A stretch of DNA of 52,567 nucleotides from Lachnospiraceae bacterium UBA3762. GTDB lineage: Bacteria > Bacillota > Clostridia > Lachnospirales > Lachnospiraceae. Position numbers and translations under genes: made by a program. The notes under the pieces are model-generated. The model worked only from the letters and a program-made list of their open reading frames with translations. It did not search any database and was not told where the DNA came from. The stretch is taken from assembly GCA_002371615.1 (NCBI GenBank), contig DFGA01000037.1, forward strand, positions 1 to 52,567, written 5' to 3'. This document shows, in pieces, positions 31,870-41,205 of the stretch; the first letter of the stretch is position 1; the number at the start of each line of letters is the position of its first letter.

Positions 31870-32889
31870 TCACTGCATTTTAATACTGTCCAGAATACCG
31901 CTTGCCACAGATCCGTCCGAAAGATCGCACTTTACTATGACAATCGATACTGCTCTCTCATCGTCTATCTGCGCAAGATACTGCGTTTTGTCATAGCCGC
32001 AGTCCTTGTAGGTACGGCCTTTCATTGTTACCCCTCCGATAACCCGATCATCTATATCCTTAAGGTTTTCATATGAGTCTTTGTATTTGTCAAATTTGTC
32101 CAGACTCTTCTCAACTTTGAACTCTATGAAGGGAAGACCGGTCACAACTGAGTTTTCATTATCTTCAACTATCCAGCTGTAATCCTCTCTCCACGACCAG
32201 CCTGCCGGAATATCAACGGTAAACTCAACTCCGCCTTCTTTTTTACCCCACGGAAATATCTCAAAGTTTGTTGATCCGCCTGCTGTTTCGCCTGCTATAT
32301 CATCGCCCTTACCGGCATCTTCCGTATCTGCAGATTCCTCGCCATCAAAAGATTCTTCTTGATCTCCCCGGAAATCCTCGCCATCATCTGAAGAGGTTGA
32401 GGAATCTGAAGGCTTTGAGGTTCCGCCGCCATAATGTGTTGCCGCCGTTTTATCAAGAATCTCGGTAAGCGCCGTACCGCTTCCCGCTCCCTCTAAAGAC
32501 CCGGAAGAACCGCCTACCGCGTTCTTTATTATAGCGATTAGTCCAAGTATTATTGTAAGAGCTATAAGTGCACCTACAATGATCATCATAATCTTCCCGA
32601 ATCCGCCGCCCTGCACGGACCGCTTCACAACCTTCGGTGCTGCCTGGGATTGCGGTGCTGCCTGCTCAGGTACAGGTTGTTCTGACGGCTGCTCTACCGG
32701 TGCAGGAGCAGGTTCCGGTACAGGAGTCGGTTCCGGCGCTGGCTCCGGCATAGGTTCCGGCGTAGGCTCCGGCATAGGCTCTGGCGCAGGTGCGGGTACT
32801 GCTGCGGCCGCCGCATTCGGTGTTCCGCAGCTCATACAGAACTTCGCACCATCCGGAAGCTCGCTTCCACAATTTATACAAAATGCCAT
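31870..32889 (-). CDS. Zinc-ribbon membrane protein with Pro/Glu repeat and an extracytoplasmic domain
   Basis: A 339-aa protein. Residues 1-24 are a zinc ribbon (CINCGSELPDGAKFCMSCG). Residues 30-85 are repeats of the type PEPMPEPTPEP, followed by a Gln/Pro/Ala part. One membrane helix lies at about 100-125 (IMMIIVGALIALTIILGLIA). An acidic, Ser-rich linker (140-205) leads to a C-terminal beta-rich domain (205-339) that I do not recognise. The ATG at 32889 follows AGAGG by eight bases. It is the last gene of the second lipoprotein unit. The Pro/Glu stretch could act as a spacer across the cell wall. Confidence 0.85.
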   Translation of the reverse strand: MAFCINCGSELPDGAKFCMSCGTPNAAAAAVPAPAPEPMPEPTPEPMPEPAPEPTPVPEPAPAPVEQPSEQPVPEQAAPQSQAAPKVVKRSVQGGGFGKIMMIIVGALIALTIILGLIAIIKNAVGGSSGSLEGAGSGTALTEILDKTAATHYGGGTSKPSDSSTSSDDGEDFRGDQEESFDGEESADTEDAGKGDDIAGETAGGSTNFEIFPWGKKEGGVEFTVDIPAGWSWREDYSWIVEDNENSVVTGLPFIEFKVEKSLDKFDKYKDSYENLKDIDDRVIGGVTMKGRTYKDCGYDKTQYLAQIDDERAVSIVIVKCDLSDGSVASGILDSIKMQ

Positions 32890-32938
32890 TGTAATTTCCT
32901 CTCTTTCTCTTAATTCAAGAAGTGTCCTCTTATCTGAA

Positions 32939-34033
32939 TTAGTCTTCAGGTGGTGCGTCCGGCATAGGTTCGCCGGCATCTATCAGCTTTTTGTACCAGT
33001 CAAAATGCGGCGGCTTCTGATAGAAATCACTCCAGTCATCTCCCCACTTCTTGAAATGGAACACGTAGTCCATGGCATCAACCCCTTCTCCGTCGGTATA
33101 TGTCGCCGCGATCATCATATAGTTTGACCAGTTAAGGGCACCCGGATCCGAGGCCCATGTTGTATTTGTCACTTCGCCGTCAAGGAAATATCCCCCGGCA
33201 TCAGACTGGATCATTCCTATCTTCGGATTGGATCCCTTGTCACTTACTATTATGGGCATTCTTGCCATAGGATCGCTATAGGGCATTCCGGCATCCCATA
33301 TCGTTAGTGTTCCGAATGTGTCATCATCCATCTCGACTCTGCACATCGCATCATATACTTCTCCGTCTATCTGCTTCCAGAAATCGGTTCTGCCGTCTAT
33401 GGTCATCCATCCATACCAGTCACCTTCGAAATACTCACGTGGATTACTGTAGGACAGTTTATATGGACCGCTGTTACTGCCTGTATCTTCGTCATCATCA
33501 CCGAAATCCCATTCATCATCTTTTCCGGCGCTGTCCTTCCCTTCTGAAAGCTTTTTGCCAAACTCTGACTCGAGTGACGATTCACTCTTTTTTGATCCTC
33601 CTTCTTCGGAGCCACTCTTCTTATAATCGGAAAGTGCTACCTCTTTGGGTTTCTTCGGTGCATCGTCCTTGCTCTTTTCAAATACCATGGAAATATTTGA
33701 GTCCGCAAGCGTCAGTTTACTTCCTGATATCTCATAATCAACCTTCCCTGTTTCAAATTCGATGCTGCTCTTATCCTCATCAATCTCAAGATCGACGGGT
33801 ATCCCGAATAAAACGGCATAACCCTCTCCATCTTTTTTTGTGACAATATATGCTTCATCAAGGCCGTAATCCTCCAGATCATCGCCCTTGACCGTCTCTT
33901 CGCCCTCGGATACCTGCTTCAGGATCCAGTATCCTTCCGACACCTTATTGCCGCAGCCCGCAAGCACTGAAGCAAAGGCCGCCAGCGCAAGAGCGAATAT
34001 GGTAATTCTGCTGATTCTGTTCTTCATGATCAT
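32939..34033 (-). CDS. Predicted surface lipoprotein
   Basis: A 364-aa lipoprotein: signal peptide with lipobox LAGC at about 23-26 (VLAGCGNK). The first half contains GYWILKQVSEGEE and DYEISGSKLTLAD, resembling the small beta modules of other lipoproteins in this locus (compare the protein at 34046-35068, where an analogous test region follows the lipobox). A Lys/Ser/Glu linker (130-175) follows, then a domain with REYFEGDWYGWMTIDGRTD and a C-terminal YQKPPHFDWY. AAGGAG lies five bases before the ATG. Function unknown; substrate or signal binding at the surface is inference. Confidence 0.82.
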   Translation of the reverse strand: MIMKNRISRITIFALALAAFASVLAGCGNKVSEGYWILKQVSEGEETVKGDDLEDYGLDEAYIVTKKDGEGYAVLFGIPVDLEIDEDKSSIEFETGKVDYEISGSKLTLADSNISMVFEKSKDDAPKKPKEVALSDYKKSGSEEGGSKKSESSLESEFGKKLSEGKDSAGKDDEWDFGDDDEDTGSNSGPYKLSYSNPREYFEGDWYGWMTIDGRTDFWKQIDGEVYDAMCRVEMDDDTFGTLTIWDAGMPYSDPMARMPIIVSDKGSNPKIGMIQSDAGGYFLDGEVTNTTWASDPGALNWSNYMMIAATYTDGEGVDAMDYVFHFKKWGDDWSDFYQKPPHFDWYKKLIDAGEPMPDAPPED

Positions 34034-34045
34034 TGTCGCTCCTTC

Positions 34046-35068
34046 TTATTTGGTCTCAACACTCGCAAGTATCGCATTAAACTCCGGTGATGTAACATCA
34101 ATACTCGAATCATCTGACGGTGCAGTTATCGTTACAAGGATATAACCGTCATCATGTTCCGCGATCATCATCGCACCGAACCATCCGCCCGGTATACTTC
34201 CGGCAGCTCCCTTATAATGCAGTTCGCCAAAATCCGCATCGATGCTTGTCGGCTCACCGTAATTGCTTGTATCTATACTTCCCGATGCATCCGGATGCCA
34301 TTCTATGACTGCGGATGCTTTTCTCAGATAATCATCTTTGTTTGTTGTTTCCACCATGATACGTACGGAATTATCACCTTCCTGAAAATAGTTCCATCCG
34401 CTTGGCTGCAACAGGCTTATTCCCTCGATCTCATATATGTCACCTGTTACGCTCTTATAATCGGAATTTAATATCGATTCGGCATCGCCTTCAATATCTG
34501 TGTTCCCGTCGGCCTGTTCTGTATTCTGTTCATTTTCAAAAGGCATCTCTTCATTTGAGGTATCCGCCGATTCTGTCGCCGCTGAACCTCCGTAAACATC
34601 CTTGCCTTTCTTTGCATCCCTGAGTCTTTTCAAAACACTGCCCGAAACTGCGTTCTTGTCACCAGAATCACCATTCCCGGCATCTGAATGCAGAAGCTTG
34701 TCGCAGTGGAACGTCATATCCAGCCCCATGTCCATCATGTTCTCAAGCGTCATGTCACCGCCGCCGATGGTTCCACTAAGATCGACTCCCTGGCCTTCGA
34801 TGTGTACCTTGTTACCTTCTGTTGACCATTTGATCTTGAACGTCTCGCCGTCAAGATTGGCTACACATTTTCCGCCATCCTGAAGATCGAATGACACTCC
34901 GTTCTCGTAGATCTCTTCAACACTGATGGTCATACCCATCATCTGTCCGGTCACCGCCTCATATACTCCGCTGTTCGGATCCGGATCGGGCTTGCCACAT
35001 CCGGCGAGCATTCCGGCAGTCATCAAAGCCGCCGTCAGCAATGCCATAAGCTTTCCTGCTTTTCTCAT
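34046..35068 (-). CDS. Predicted surface lipoprotein
   Basis: A 340-aa lipoprotein (from the ATG at 35068, preceded by AAGGGAG). The lipobox is MLAGCGKP. A beta-rich module with KCVANLDGETFKIKWSTEGN and VDLSGTIGGGDMTLEN follows, a form also common in clostridial lipoproteins that carry a DUF-type lipocalin-like unit. After a Ser/Glu/Asn linker (about 140-195), a second domain starts at SVTGDIYEIEGISLLQPSGW and ends LASVETK. No catalytic motif is visible. It lies between two other lipoprotein genes of the same operon with gaps of 12-13 bases. Confidence 0.82.
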   Translation of the reverse strand: MRKAGKLMALLTAALMTAGMLAGCGKPDPDPNSGVYEAVTGQMMGMTISVEEIYENGVSFDLQDGGKCVANLDGETFKIKWSTEGNKVHIEGQGVDLSGTIGGGDMTLENMMDMGLDMTFHCDKLLHSDAGNGDSGDKNAVSGSVLKRLRDAKKGKDVYGGSAATESADTSNEEMPFENEQNTEQADGNTDIEGDAESILNSDYKSVTGDIYEIEGISLLQPSGWNYFQEGDNSVRIMVETTNKDDYLRKASAVIEWHPDASGSIDTSNYGEPTSIDADFGELHYKGAAGSIPGGWFGAMMIAEHDDGYILVTITAPSDDSSIDVTSPEFNAILASVETK

Positions 35069-35081
35069 CTTCTCTCCCTTC

Positions 35082-36734
35082 TTAATCCTCATCTTTATTC
35101 TCTGCTCTTTCTTCTCTCTTTTTCTCTATCTCTTCTTTAAGTTTTTTTGCACCTTCAAATGTGAGTTCCTCGGGATATTCGGGCACGGGATTGAGCTCAT
35201 CCTTAAACATCCTCATAAACGTACCGTCATAATCTATCTCTCCAACCACTATCGAGAGTTGATGCTTTCCGGAAATATCATAATAATACTGTACATCATC
35301 GGACCATACGACTTCGAAGTATCTGTTCCACGCACGCATGTATCCGGTTCCGTCTTCCTTGAGGACATACCAGAAATCCGCATCATATTTGCGTGTATCA
35401 GTACCGTATACATTATCATCTGTCCCTGCCTGATAAGGATTCTCCATAAGGGGATCTCCTGCAACGAATGTGTAGTTGAATATCTTGTCGAGCCTGTAGA
35501 ATCCGGCCTTCTCGTGAGTTCCTTCAGGCACCTCGATATCATCACGGTTCGGAGCCGGCCCTACTGCCAGATGGCTCCTTGGCGGCTGCTCATCCTCACA
35601 CAGTTCATACTCGCTGTAATCACCGGCATCACTCATGGATCCGGGCCAAATGCGCACAAGCTTATCGTCATCCGTTATCTCAAACCTTGTGCGCCCCATG
35701 TTACGGCCTCTGTCGGTTGTGTCCTCGTTTATGAGCTTTACGATCCCGCGATCGCACTGATAGTAAAGCATCGTATCCGTAACTCCGTTACGCATATATC
35801 CGTACCCGCTGTGATATTCATCGTCCGTCTCTGCCAGAACAACAAAATGAGTTTTGGGATCAAGATCGGGATCACTGTCCGAGTACTCCTTTTTGGCTCC
35901 GCCCTGATATACATCTTTAAGGCGGTACAGTTTCGCACCGGGAAGCTTATGTCCGATATACTCAGACTCGTCATCCTCATGGGCTCTCATAAGAGTATTA
36001 CCCTTTGTATCACGTTCGAACCTATATACCATCTCGGCACCGAGTCCCATGTCATTGTGAAGGACAAGAATATCTCCTTCCATTCCGTATGCGCAGTCTT
36101 TTCCGGCAATGGGAATGGACCTTGCATCCCACGAACCTTTCTGCTCACCTCCGAACATATTGCATGAACACGTTCCGTCATCATTAAGATCAAGATGAAA
36201 ATCAACATCGGCCTCTCTTGCCCAAGTCCAATCCGTCTCGGTATCCATATATGTTGAGGAGACCGGTATCCACCTTCCGGTGATCTCGGACATATCAGCC
36301 GATGTTGTTTCCGGCACTTCCATGTCCGGTATATAGTAATCATTATTATCTCTTATGATACCCTTTGGCATTTTCACATTATCGGGATGGTTGGGCTCTT
36401 CCTCCTTCATGATCTTGCGAAGGTTATAGAATGCATCGTAGAATGTGCCGTTTGCCTCAAGCACTTCCATCCACTCCTCATCAACATCTTCCTCGGGATA
36501 CATCTCTTCCGGGGACAGCTCGTCAGATGAATCTTTATCTTTTGCATCTTTATCCTTTTCTTCGGATCCTATTGATGGTTTTGAATCAGCTCCGTTTTTT
36601 TCGCTTTTATCGTTTTTGTTAAGCGCCAGTGCGCCTGCTGCATCGCCGCTGTCTCCACATGCCGCAAGAGATGCCGCCGCAAAAGAGAGCGCCAGAACCA
36701 GCGACAACACGCGAACTTTAGGATTTTTACTCAT
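35082..36734 (-). CDS. Predicted surface lipoprotein, large
   Basis: A 550-aa lipoprotein with lipobox SLAACGDS near residue 26. An acidic Lys/Asp/Glu/Ser linker follows (30-80). Two or three repeated modules with the pattern ITGRWIPVSSTY, DDGTCSCNMFGGEQKGSW and LYRLKDVYQGG suggest lipocalin-like beta units also seen in its neighbours. The C-terminus ends in a charged helix EIEKKREERAENKDED. AAGGAG lies nine bases before the ATG. A large open frame on the opposite strand (34926-36167) is a shadow of this gene's codon bias. Function unknown. Confidence 0.82.
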   Translation of the reverse strand: MSKNPKVRVLSLVLALSFAAASLAACGDSGDAAGALALNKNDKSEKNGADSKPSIGSEEKDKDAKDKDSSDELSPEEMYPEEDVDEEWMEVLEANGTFYDAFYNLRKIMKEEEPNHPDNVKMPKGIIRDNNDYYIPDMEVPETTSADMSEITGRWIPVSSTYMDTETDWTWAREADVDFHLDLNDDGTCSCNMFGGEQKGSWDARSIPIAGKDCAYGMEGDILVLHNDMGLGAEMVYRFERDTKGNTLMRAHEDDESEYIGHKLPGAKLYRLKDVYQGGAKKEYSDSDPDLDPKTHFVVLAETDDEYHSGYGYMRNGVTDTMLYYQCDRGIVKLINEDTTDRGRNMGRTRFEITDDDKLVRIWPGSMSDAGDYSEYELCEDEQPPRSHLAVGPAPNRDDIEVPEGTHEKAGFYRLDKIFNYTFVAGDPLMENPYQAGTDDNVYGTDTRKYDADFWYVLKEDGTGYMRAWNRYFEVVWSDDVQYYYDISGKHQLSIVVGEIDYDGTFMRMFKDELNPVPEYPEELTFEGAKKLKEEIEKKREERAENKDED

Positions 36735-36748
36735 GTCCGGTAACTCCT

Positions 36749-37477
36749 TTACTGTATTGCCTTTATGGCCTTATTCATCTTAACGATCTTAACGATCAGT
36801 ATTATTTCAATAACAATGACTGTCAGCCATATCAGAACTATTGCAAGACCGAATCCGGCACTGCTCTCTTTGGAAACGTCTTCGGACTTATAATACTCAA
36901 CCGAAGATATCTCGCCGTCCTTTACCTTAATGAAGAACGTACCGTCAACGCTTTCGGGAATATACGTGTACGTGGTCTTCATCCGGTTGTTATCCGCGCC
37001 CTCTGTATATACTTCCTCTTCACGGGGCAGCGAATGAAAATCATCATATGAGACAACCGCATCGTCTATCTCGATCTCCTCACAGCTTGCGGATCTGTCA
37101 GAGATCGTCTCTTCTTCGTACTCGTATTTGTCCTCTTCCTCGTTGTATATTTTCTGCTCCTGCTCGACCTTTCTCCGGATCATGATGTAAGCGCCATCCT
37201 CTCCCTTTACGGTAACGGGATCAACTGCAGTAGCTGTCCCGGTATAGATGGCAGCTCCGTTATTCGTATCATCAATAAATTCTGCAACACTCATATCATC
37301 AAGCACGGTTGCGGCTGCGATATCTCCCTGCTTCGCTTTGCCAACAGCACCGAGAATAACGGTAAGGACGAGTCCGATGGCGGGAATTATGACCGCCCAC
37401 CTGATCCTGCCCTTGTTGTCTTTTTGCAGTTGTGTCCTGCGTCTTTGGTTGAATTCATCTTTTTCCTGTTGTGTCAT
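36749..37477 (-). CDS. Two-TM membrane protein with a central extracytoplasmic domain
   Basis: A 242-aa protein. A basic N-terminal tail (1-26) precedes TM1 at about 27-46 (WAVIIPAIGLVLTVILGAVG). A central domain (50-205) contains IYTGTATAVDPVTVKGED, AYIMIRRKVEQEQ and an acidic EEEDKYEYEEE loop. TM2 lies at about 207-232. The layout recalls GIDE/DUF3592-type membrane proteins, where a ligand or signal domain lies between two helices, but the match is weak. AAGGAG lies seven bases before the ATG. It is the only non-lipoprotein between the lipoprotein genes of this unit and could organise them in the membrane. Confidence 0.78.
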   Translation of the reverse strand: MTQQEKDEFNQRRRTQLQKDNKGRIRWAVIIPAIGLVLTVILGAVGKAKQGDIAAATVLDDMSVAEFIDDTNNGAAIYTGTATAVDPVTVKGEDGAYIMIRRKVEQEQKIYNEEEDKYEYEEETISDRSASCEEIEIDDAVVSYDDFHSLPREEEVYTEGADNNRMKTTYTYIPESVDGTFFIKVKDGEISSVEYYKSEDVSKESSAGFGLAIVLIWLTVIVIEIILIVKIVKMNKAIKAIQ

Positions 37478-37510
37478 ATATCTGCTCCTTATATAAAACT
37501 GTGTGGTTCG

Positions 37511-39205
37511 TTACTGTCGTACGGAGTAATAATCGAATTTGGCTCCTTGCGGAATGCCGATGGAATGAAGATAATTCTCGGCATCTGATTTTTGCGAAGC
37601 TGTAAGTGTTACCGGAAGGTGGACCGTAACATTCTCAGGGATCCCTGCAAACGAATCGGATGAATAGTGTTCTTCCGGCATATCAGCAAATACAAGAGAA
37701 CTGTTAAACCATATATCCGTAAGAGAAGTGTTTCCATTAAGTATCGCCGAACCCACTCCATCACCGAAATTACCGTGAAGGTATACGGTCTTGTATGAAG
37801 AATTCTCAAATGCTCCGTCGGCAATACCGAACGCTGCGCGGTGAACGGCCATTCCGTCCTCCTCATCAAGAACAGACCAGGGGATACTCAGGAGTTCTCC
37901 ATCCGATTCACAGCCTGTAACCATGTGGTCATCCATTGTAAAGCACATCGTACTGTCCGGCAAAAAATCAGGTGCGATACCTGCGATCCACGATATCTCC
38001 GGATAATCAATGGACACCAGATACTCATCAAACGCATCACTCTCCTCCTCGGATGCGTCAACCGGCAGATAAACCTGCTCTGCTATCGTCGTTGCGTTAT
38101 AGAAATCGCCCTTTATATCCGCTGAAGAGTATACTCCGTCAAGATACAGGCGGTCGCCTTCAAGTGCAACCTCATCATTCTCACATAACGGGAAGTTAAA
38201 ATCATTCGCACGGGCCAGACTGATATATGCCGACTGCACGCCGCCCTCTTCTATTTCCACGTCAGGGCTTTGAATGACCGTAAGAGTCGCCTCATATATC
38301 GAGTGATAACATATCTTCTTAACGCTTTGTGGCACAACGATAACATCCGTTGAAGTTCCCACTGTCATATCCTTAGGCAACTCGGTAAGACCCTCGGAAA
38401 GCTTCAGTCTCGGCAGTATCTTCATATTTGAGAATACGCCTTCGCCCAGCGTTTTGACTGTGTCCGGAAGCTCGATCTTTGTCATCTGCGTGCAGTTGGT
38501 AAATGCACTCTCACCAAGGGCTTCCATATCTTCGGGAAATCCCACGTCTCTTACTCCTGATCCCATAAATACTCCGTACCCGGAAATATCGGCTCCTGCA
38601 GCGAATCCGATATAGTCAAAATTACTCTCTTCAAAGCATCGGTTACCGTATTCTGCGCCACTTCCCATAAAGACTGCCCTGCCGGATCCCGAAAACGCTG
38701 AATCTCCTACGCTTTTACAGCTGTCAGGAAGTTCAACATCCGAAAGCTTCACGCAGTCCGAGAATGCATGAATATCAATATATGCAAGATTCTTCGAAAA
38801 CGTCACGGTCTGAAGGTTAGCACATCCCGCAAACGCTTCCGCATCAATACCAGTTACGGTATCGGGCATTGTCACTTCCGTGATCTCTGCATTATCCTTA
38901 AATGCACGGTAGCCGATACCGGCAATATCCACACTTCCGATCTTTGCGGGGATCTCTATTTTGCCGCCCCCGCCGCTATAGCTTATGATATAACCTTTCT
39001 CATCCCGTTCGAAGCCGTTATCATCCTTGGGCGTGTCAGCCTCCTCATCACCGGTGGCTCCGTCTTTTGATCCGCTCTGCATATTTGCAGTCTTATCCTT
39101 GAAAAGCGCAGCCGCGTCCTTGTTATCATCATCGCCGCAAGCACACAGGCTTATGGCAACCGTTACAAGCAGCGCCGCAACAAGTATGTTTTTTCTTGAT
39201 CTCAT
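37511..39205 (-). CDS. BspA-type leucine-rich-repeat lipoprotein
   Basis: A 564-aa lipoprotein. The lipobox is SLCACGDD. Residues 75-300 hold LRR_5 (BspA/TpLRR) repeats of the type ITEVTMPDTVTGIDAEAFAG, LQTVTFSKNLAYIDIHAF, VELPDSCKSVGDSAFSG and IELPDTVKTLGEGVFSN. The second part (420-540) has further degenerate repeats (AAFGIADGAFENSSYKTVYL, SLTDIWFNSSLVF). Such repeats bind proteins or glycans at the cell surface. AAGGGG lies nine bases before the ATG. It is the first gene of the second unit, directly after a strong terminator. Confidence 0.9.
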   Translation of the reverse strand: MRSRKNILVAALLVTVAISLCACGDDDNKDAAALFKDKTANMQSGSKDGATGDEEADTPKDDNGFERDEKGYIISYSGGGGKIEIPAKIGSVDIAGIGYRAFKDNAEITEVTMPDTVTGIDAEAFAGCANLQTVTFSKNLAYIDIHAFSDCVKLSDVELPDSCKSVGDSAFSGSGRAVFMGSGAEYGNRCFEESNFDYIGFAAGADISGYGVFMGSGVRDVGFPEDMEALGESAFTNCTQMTKIELPDTVKTLGEGVFSNMKILPRLKLSEGLTELPKDMTVGTSTDVIVVPQSVKKICYHSIYEATLTVIQSPDVEIEEGGVQSAYISLARANDFNFPLCENDEVALEGDRLYLDGVYSSADIKGDFYNATTIAEQVYLPVDASEEESDAFDEYLVSIDYPEISWIAGIAPDFLPDSTMCFTMDDHMVTGCESDGELLSIPWSVLDEEDGMAVHRAAFGIADGAFENSSYKTVYLHGNFGDGVGSAILNGNTSLTDIWFNSSLVFADMPEEHYSSDSFAGIPENVTVHLPVTLTASQKSDAENYLHSIGIPQGAKFDYYSVRQ

Positions 39206-39222
39206 GATATAAATCCCCTTAA

Positions 39223-39257
39223 TAAAAGAATAGAAACGAAATCATCGTTTCTATTCT
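39223..39257 (-). terminator. Strong intrinsic terminator between the two lipoprotein units
   Basis: A perfect 13-bp stem AGAATAGAAACGA (39257-39245 on the minus strand) with a 5-base loop and TCGTTTCTATTCT (39239-39227) is followed by TTTTATT. It ends the first unit after the BspA gene at 39310-41205, only about 20 bases before the start codon of the next gene. It could also work as an attenuator for read-through into the second unit. Confidence 0.88.
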
Positions 39258-39279
39258 ACATATCGGGGTTTTATTTTCA

Positions 39280-39297
39280 TATGCTACAAATGTATGA
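39280..39297 (-). promoter_or_regulatory. Shared 18-bp motif with TACA-WW-TGTA dyad, copy 1
   Basis: TATGCTACAAATGTATGA differs at one position from the copy at 52115-52132, upstream of the sensor operon. The core TACAAATGTA (39285-39294) is palindromic outside its two central bases. It lies about 80 bases upstream of the second unit's first start codon. I infer a binding site of the LuxR-type regulator encoded in the first unit, or a shared promoter element. Confidence 0.6.
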
Positions 39298-39309
39298 TTT
39301 TGGCTCGGA

Positions 39310-41205
39310 TTATTCCAATCTGATATACAGGCTCTCTTCCGAGCCGGTATGGAAACGGATCTCTTTGGTCTGTCCGTCAGCCAAAACCATGGTCGCGGTC
39401 AGGATATCGTCGCTGTCATAACCCACATCGTACGAAAGCTTCTCAATCCATCCGTCACGACAGAAGAACCCGTTCGTGGACACGATACGATCCTCGTTAT
39501 CAGCATTCCTGTCGGCATAGTAATCCGTTGTCAGCAGTTCGCGCCCGTTGATCCTGACAGTTAACGCACTGTCATCAAAATACAGTACAACATCAGCAAG
39601 TGTCCCTTCGCCGGCATATTCCATGCCCGTAAGTGACATAGTCCAGTAATATGGCTCATCCATTGCCTCCGTATCACCCGGGGAACTGCTTTCCTTACCC
39701 GGCATTGGCTTTGCCGCGTTTTCCTTCCAGACCTGCGAACGTTTTATGGCAGATGAAGGAGCATCCACACTGCACCCCTCCGGGAAGCTCGGTTTCTTCT
39801 CACCCGGCAGATAGTAATCGGGTACCGCACCGGTAAATTCAGCAATCTTAAGAGCGTCGCACTGTGAGAATGCATCCGATCCGACGCTGCTGATGCCGCT
39901 ACCGAATGTAACCTTTGTAATGCCGGGGCATCTTGTAAAGGCATATTCTCCCACATACGTCAAGTTGTCGGGAAATAAAACTTCTCCCGCAAGCCCTTCA
40001 CATGCTATAAATGCACCGTCCTTGATATGAGTGAGCGTTTTGGGAAATCCGTCAATTGAAGTCAGGCCTTTGCAGGACGAAAATGCGGAATCCCCGATCG
40101 AAACCAGTCCTGAAGGAAGCTTGAGACTTCCTGTAAATGCGGTGTCTGCAAATGCGCCGTCGCCAATGACAAGCAGTGAATCCGGAAGCTTAAGATCTCC
40201 CGCAAGCCTCTTGCAGCCACGAAATGTTCCCTGGCAGATGTATTTCATACCTTCAGGGAGCTTAAGCGATGTAAAGCACTCATCACCGTAAAATGCGTCT
40301 CTTTCCACAAGCATCAGGCTGTCGGGAAGGATCAGCGCACCGGTAAGTCTGTTGCACCTGGCTACTGCGCCTCCTCCTATATGGGTAAGAGTGTCCGGTA
40401 AAGTCAATGCTCCGTCGAAACCGCAGCCGTTGAATGCATGAAATTCGATAACCTCAACACCTTCAGGGATCACGAGATCGCCCGTGAAGTTCGAGCATCC
40501 GTCAAAGCACGAAGCCTCGATCCTTGTAAGTGACGAAGGCAGCTTCAGCTTACCGTCAAATCCGCACCCGGAAAAGGTCCAGTCTCCCATAGAAGTCACG
40601 GAATCGGGAATGATCAGATCGCCTCTTAAGCCTCCCGCTCTTACAAAAGCACATCTTCCGATGGTCTCAAGACCTTCGGGAAGTTCTAATGTCCCTTCTG
40701 CATTTTCAAAGTCCGAAAACGCCTCCGGTCCGATCTCCTTTAATGACTTCGACAGTTTGATAGACGTAAAGCCCTTGCAGCGCGTAAACGCATAGCCCCC
40801 GATTGTCTCAACTCCATCCGGGATAACAAGAGGACCTCTCAATCCTTCGCAGCCGTAAAACGCAAATTCTCCTATCGTCTTTAATGTGCTCGGCAACACA
40901 AGCTCGCCGGTCAGGTTCTGGTTCGAATAAAATGCATTTTCCGAAATTGATGTGATGCCCTCGCCGATGACAAGATTGTCGATAGCATAATCCGACCACA
41001 TGAAGCTGTCCGCCACCATCTCTCCGGTGCCCGAAAAGGTCAGGGTCTTTGTCCTTTTATCATATGTCCATGTTATATTCTTGCCGCTATTGCCGGAAGA
41101 GCCCTTGGTCTTCTCGCCTCCCGCATTTTTCGAACCGCATCCGAACAATCCAACCATCATCACTACCCCAAATATAATAATTAATGATCGCTTCATACTA
41201 TGCAT
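39310..41205 (-). CDS. BspA-type leucine-rich-repeat lipoprotein
   Basis: A 631-aa lipoprotein with lipobox LFGCGSKN. About 14 LRR_5 repeats cover 65-470, with the pattern LPSTLKTIGEFAFYGCEGLRG, LVIPDGVETIGGYAFTRC and LPDSLLVIGDGAF. After a Lys/Pro/Ser linker (475-515), a C-terminal beta domain (520-631) contains YYWTMSLTGMEYAGEGTL. The ATG at 41205 shares a base with the stop of the upstream gene (TGATG), with GAGG upstream. Surface adhesion or ligand binding is the usual role of this repeat. The repeats are more regular than in the 37511-39205 protein. Confidence 0.9.
   Translation of the reverse strand: MHSMKRSLIIIFGVVMMVGLFGCGSKNAGGEKTKGSSGNSGKNITWTYDKRTKTLTFSGTGEMVADSFMWSDYAIDNLVIGEGITSISENAFYSNQNLTGELVLPSTLKTIGEFAFYGCEGLRGPLVIPDGVETIGGYAFTRCKGFTSIKLSKSLKEIGPEAFSDFENAEGTLELPEGLETIGRCAFVRAGGLRGDLIIPDSVTSMGDWTFSGCGFDGKLKLPSSLTRIEASCFDGCSNFTGDLVIPEGVEVIEFHAFNGCGFDGALTLPDTLTHIGGGAVARCNRLTGALILPDSLMLVERDAFYGDECFTSLKLPEGMKYICQGTFRGCKRLAGDLKLPDSLLVIGDGAFADTAFTGSLKLPSGLVSIGDSAFSSCKGLTSIDGFPKTLTHIKDGAFIACEGLAGEVLFPDNLTYVGEYAFTRCPGITKVTFGSGISSVGSDAFSQCDALKIAEFTGAVPDYYLPGEKKPSFPEGCSVDAPSSAIKRSQVWKENAAKPMPGKESSSPGDTEAMDEPYYWTMSLTGMEYAGEGTLADVVLYFDDSALTVRINGRELLTTDYYADRNADNEDRIVSTNGFFCRDGWIEKLSYDVGYDSDDILTATMVLADGQTKEIRFHTGSEESLYIRLE

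Noticed and set aside
32579..33127. Gly/Ser-rich 182-codon frame on the plus strand
   Set aside because: It is the complement of the Pro/Glu repeat of the zinc-ribbon protein; repeat composition alone keeps it open.
34926..36167. 413-codon open frame on the plus strand
   Set aside because: It lies fully opposite a lipoprotein gene with a clear lipobox, ribosome site and domain pattern; the plus frame has no family-like sequence and reflects codon bias.
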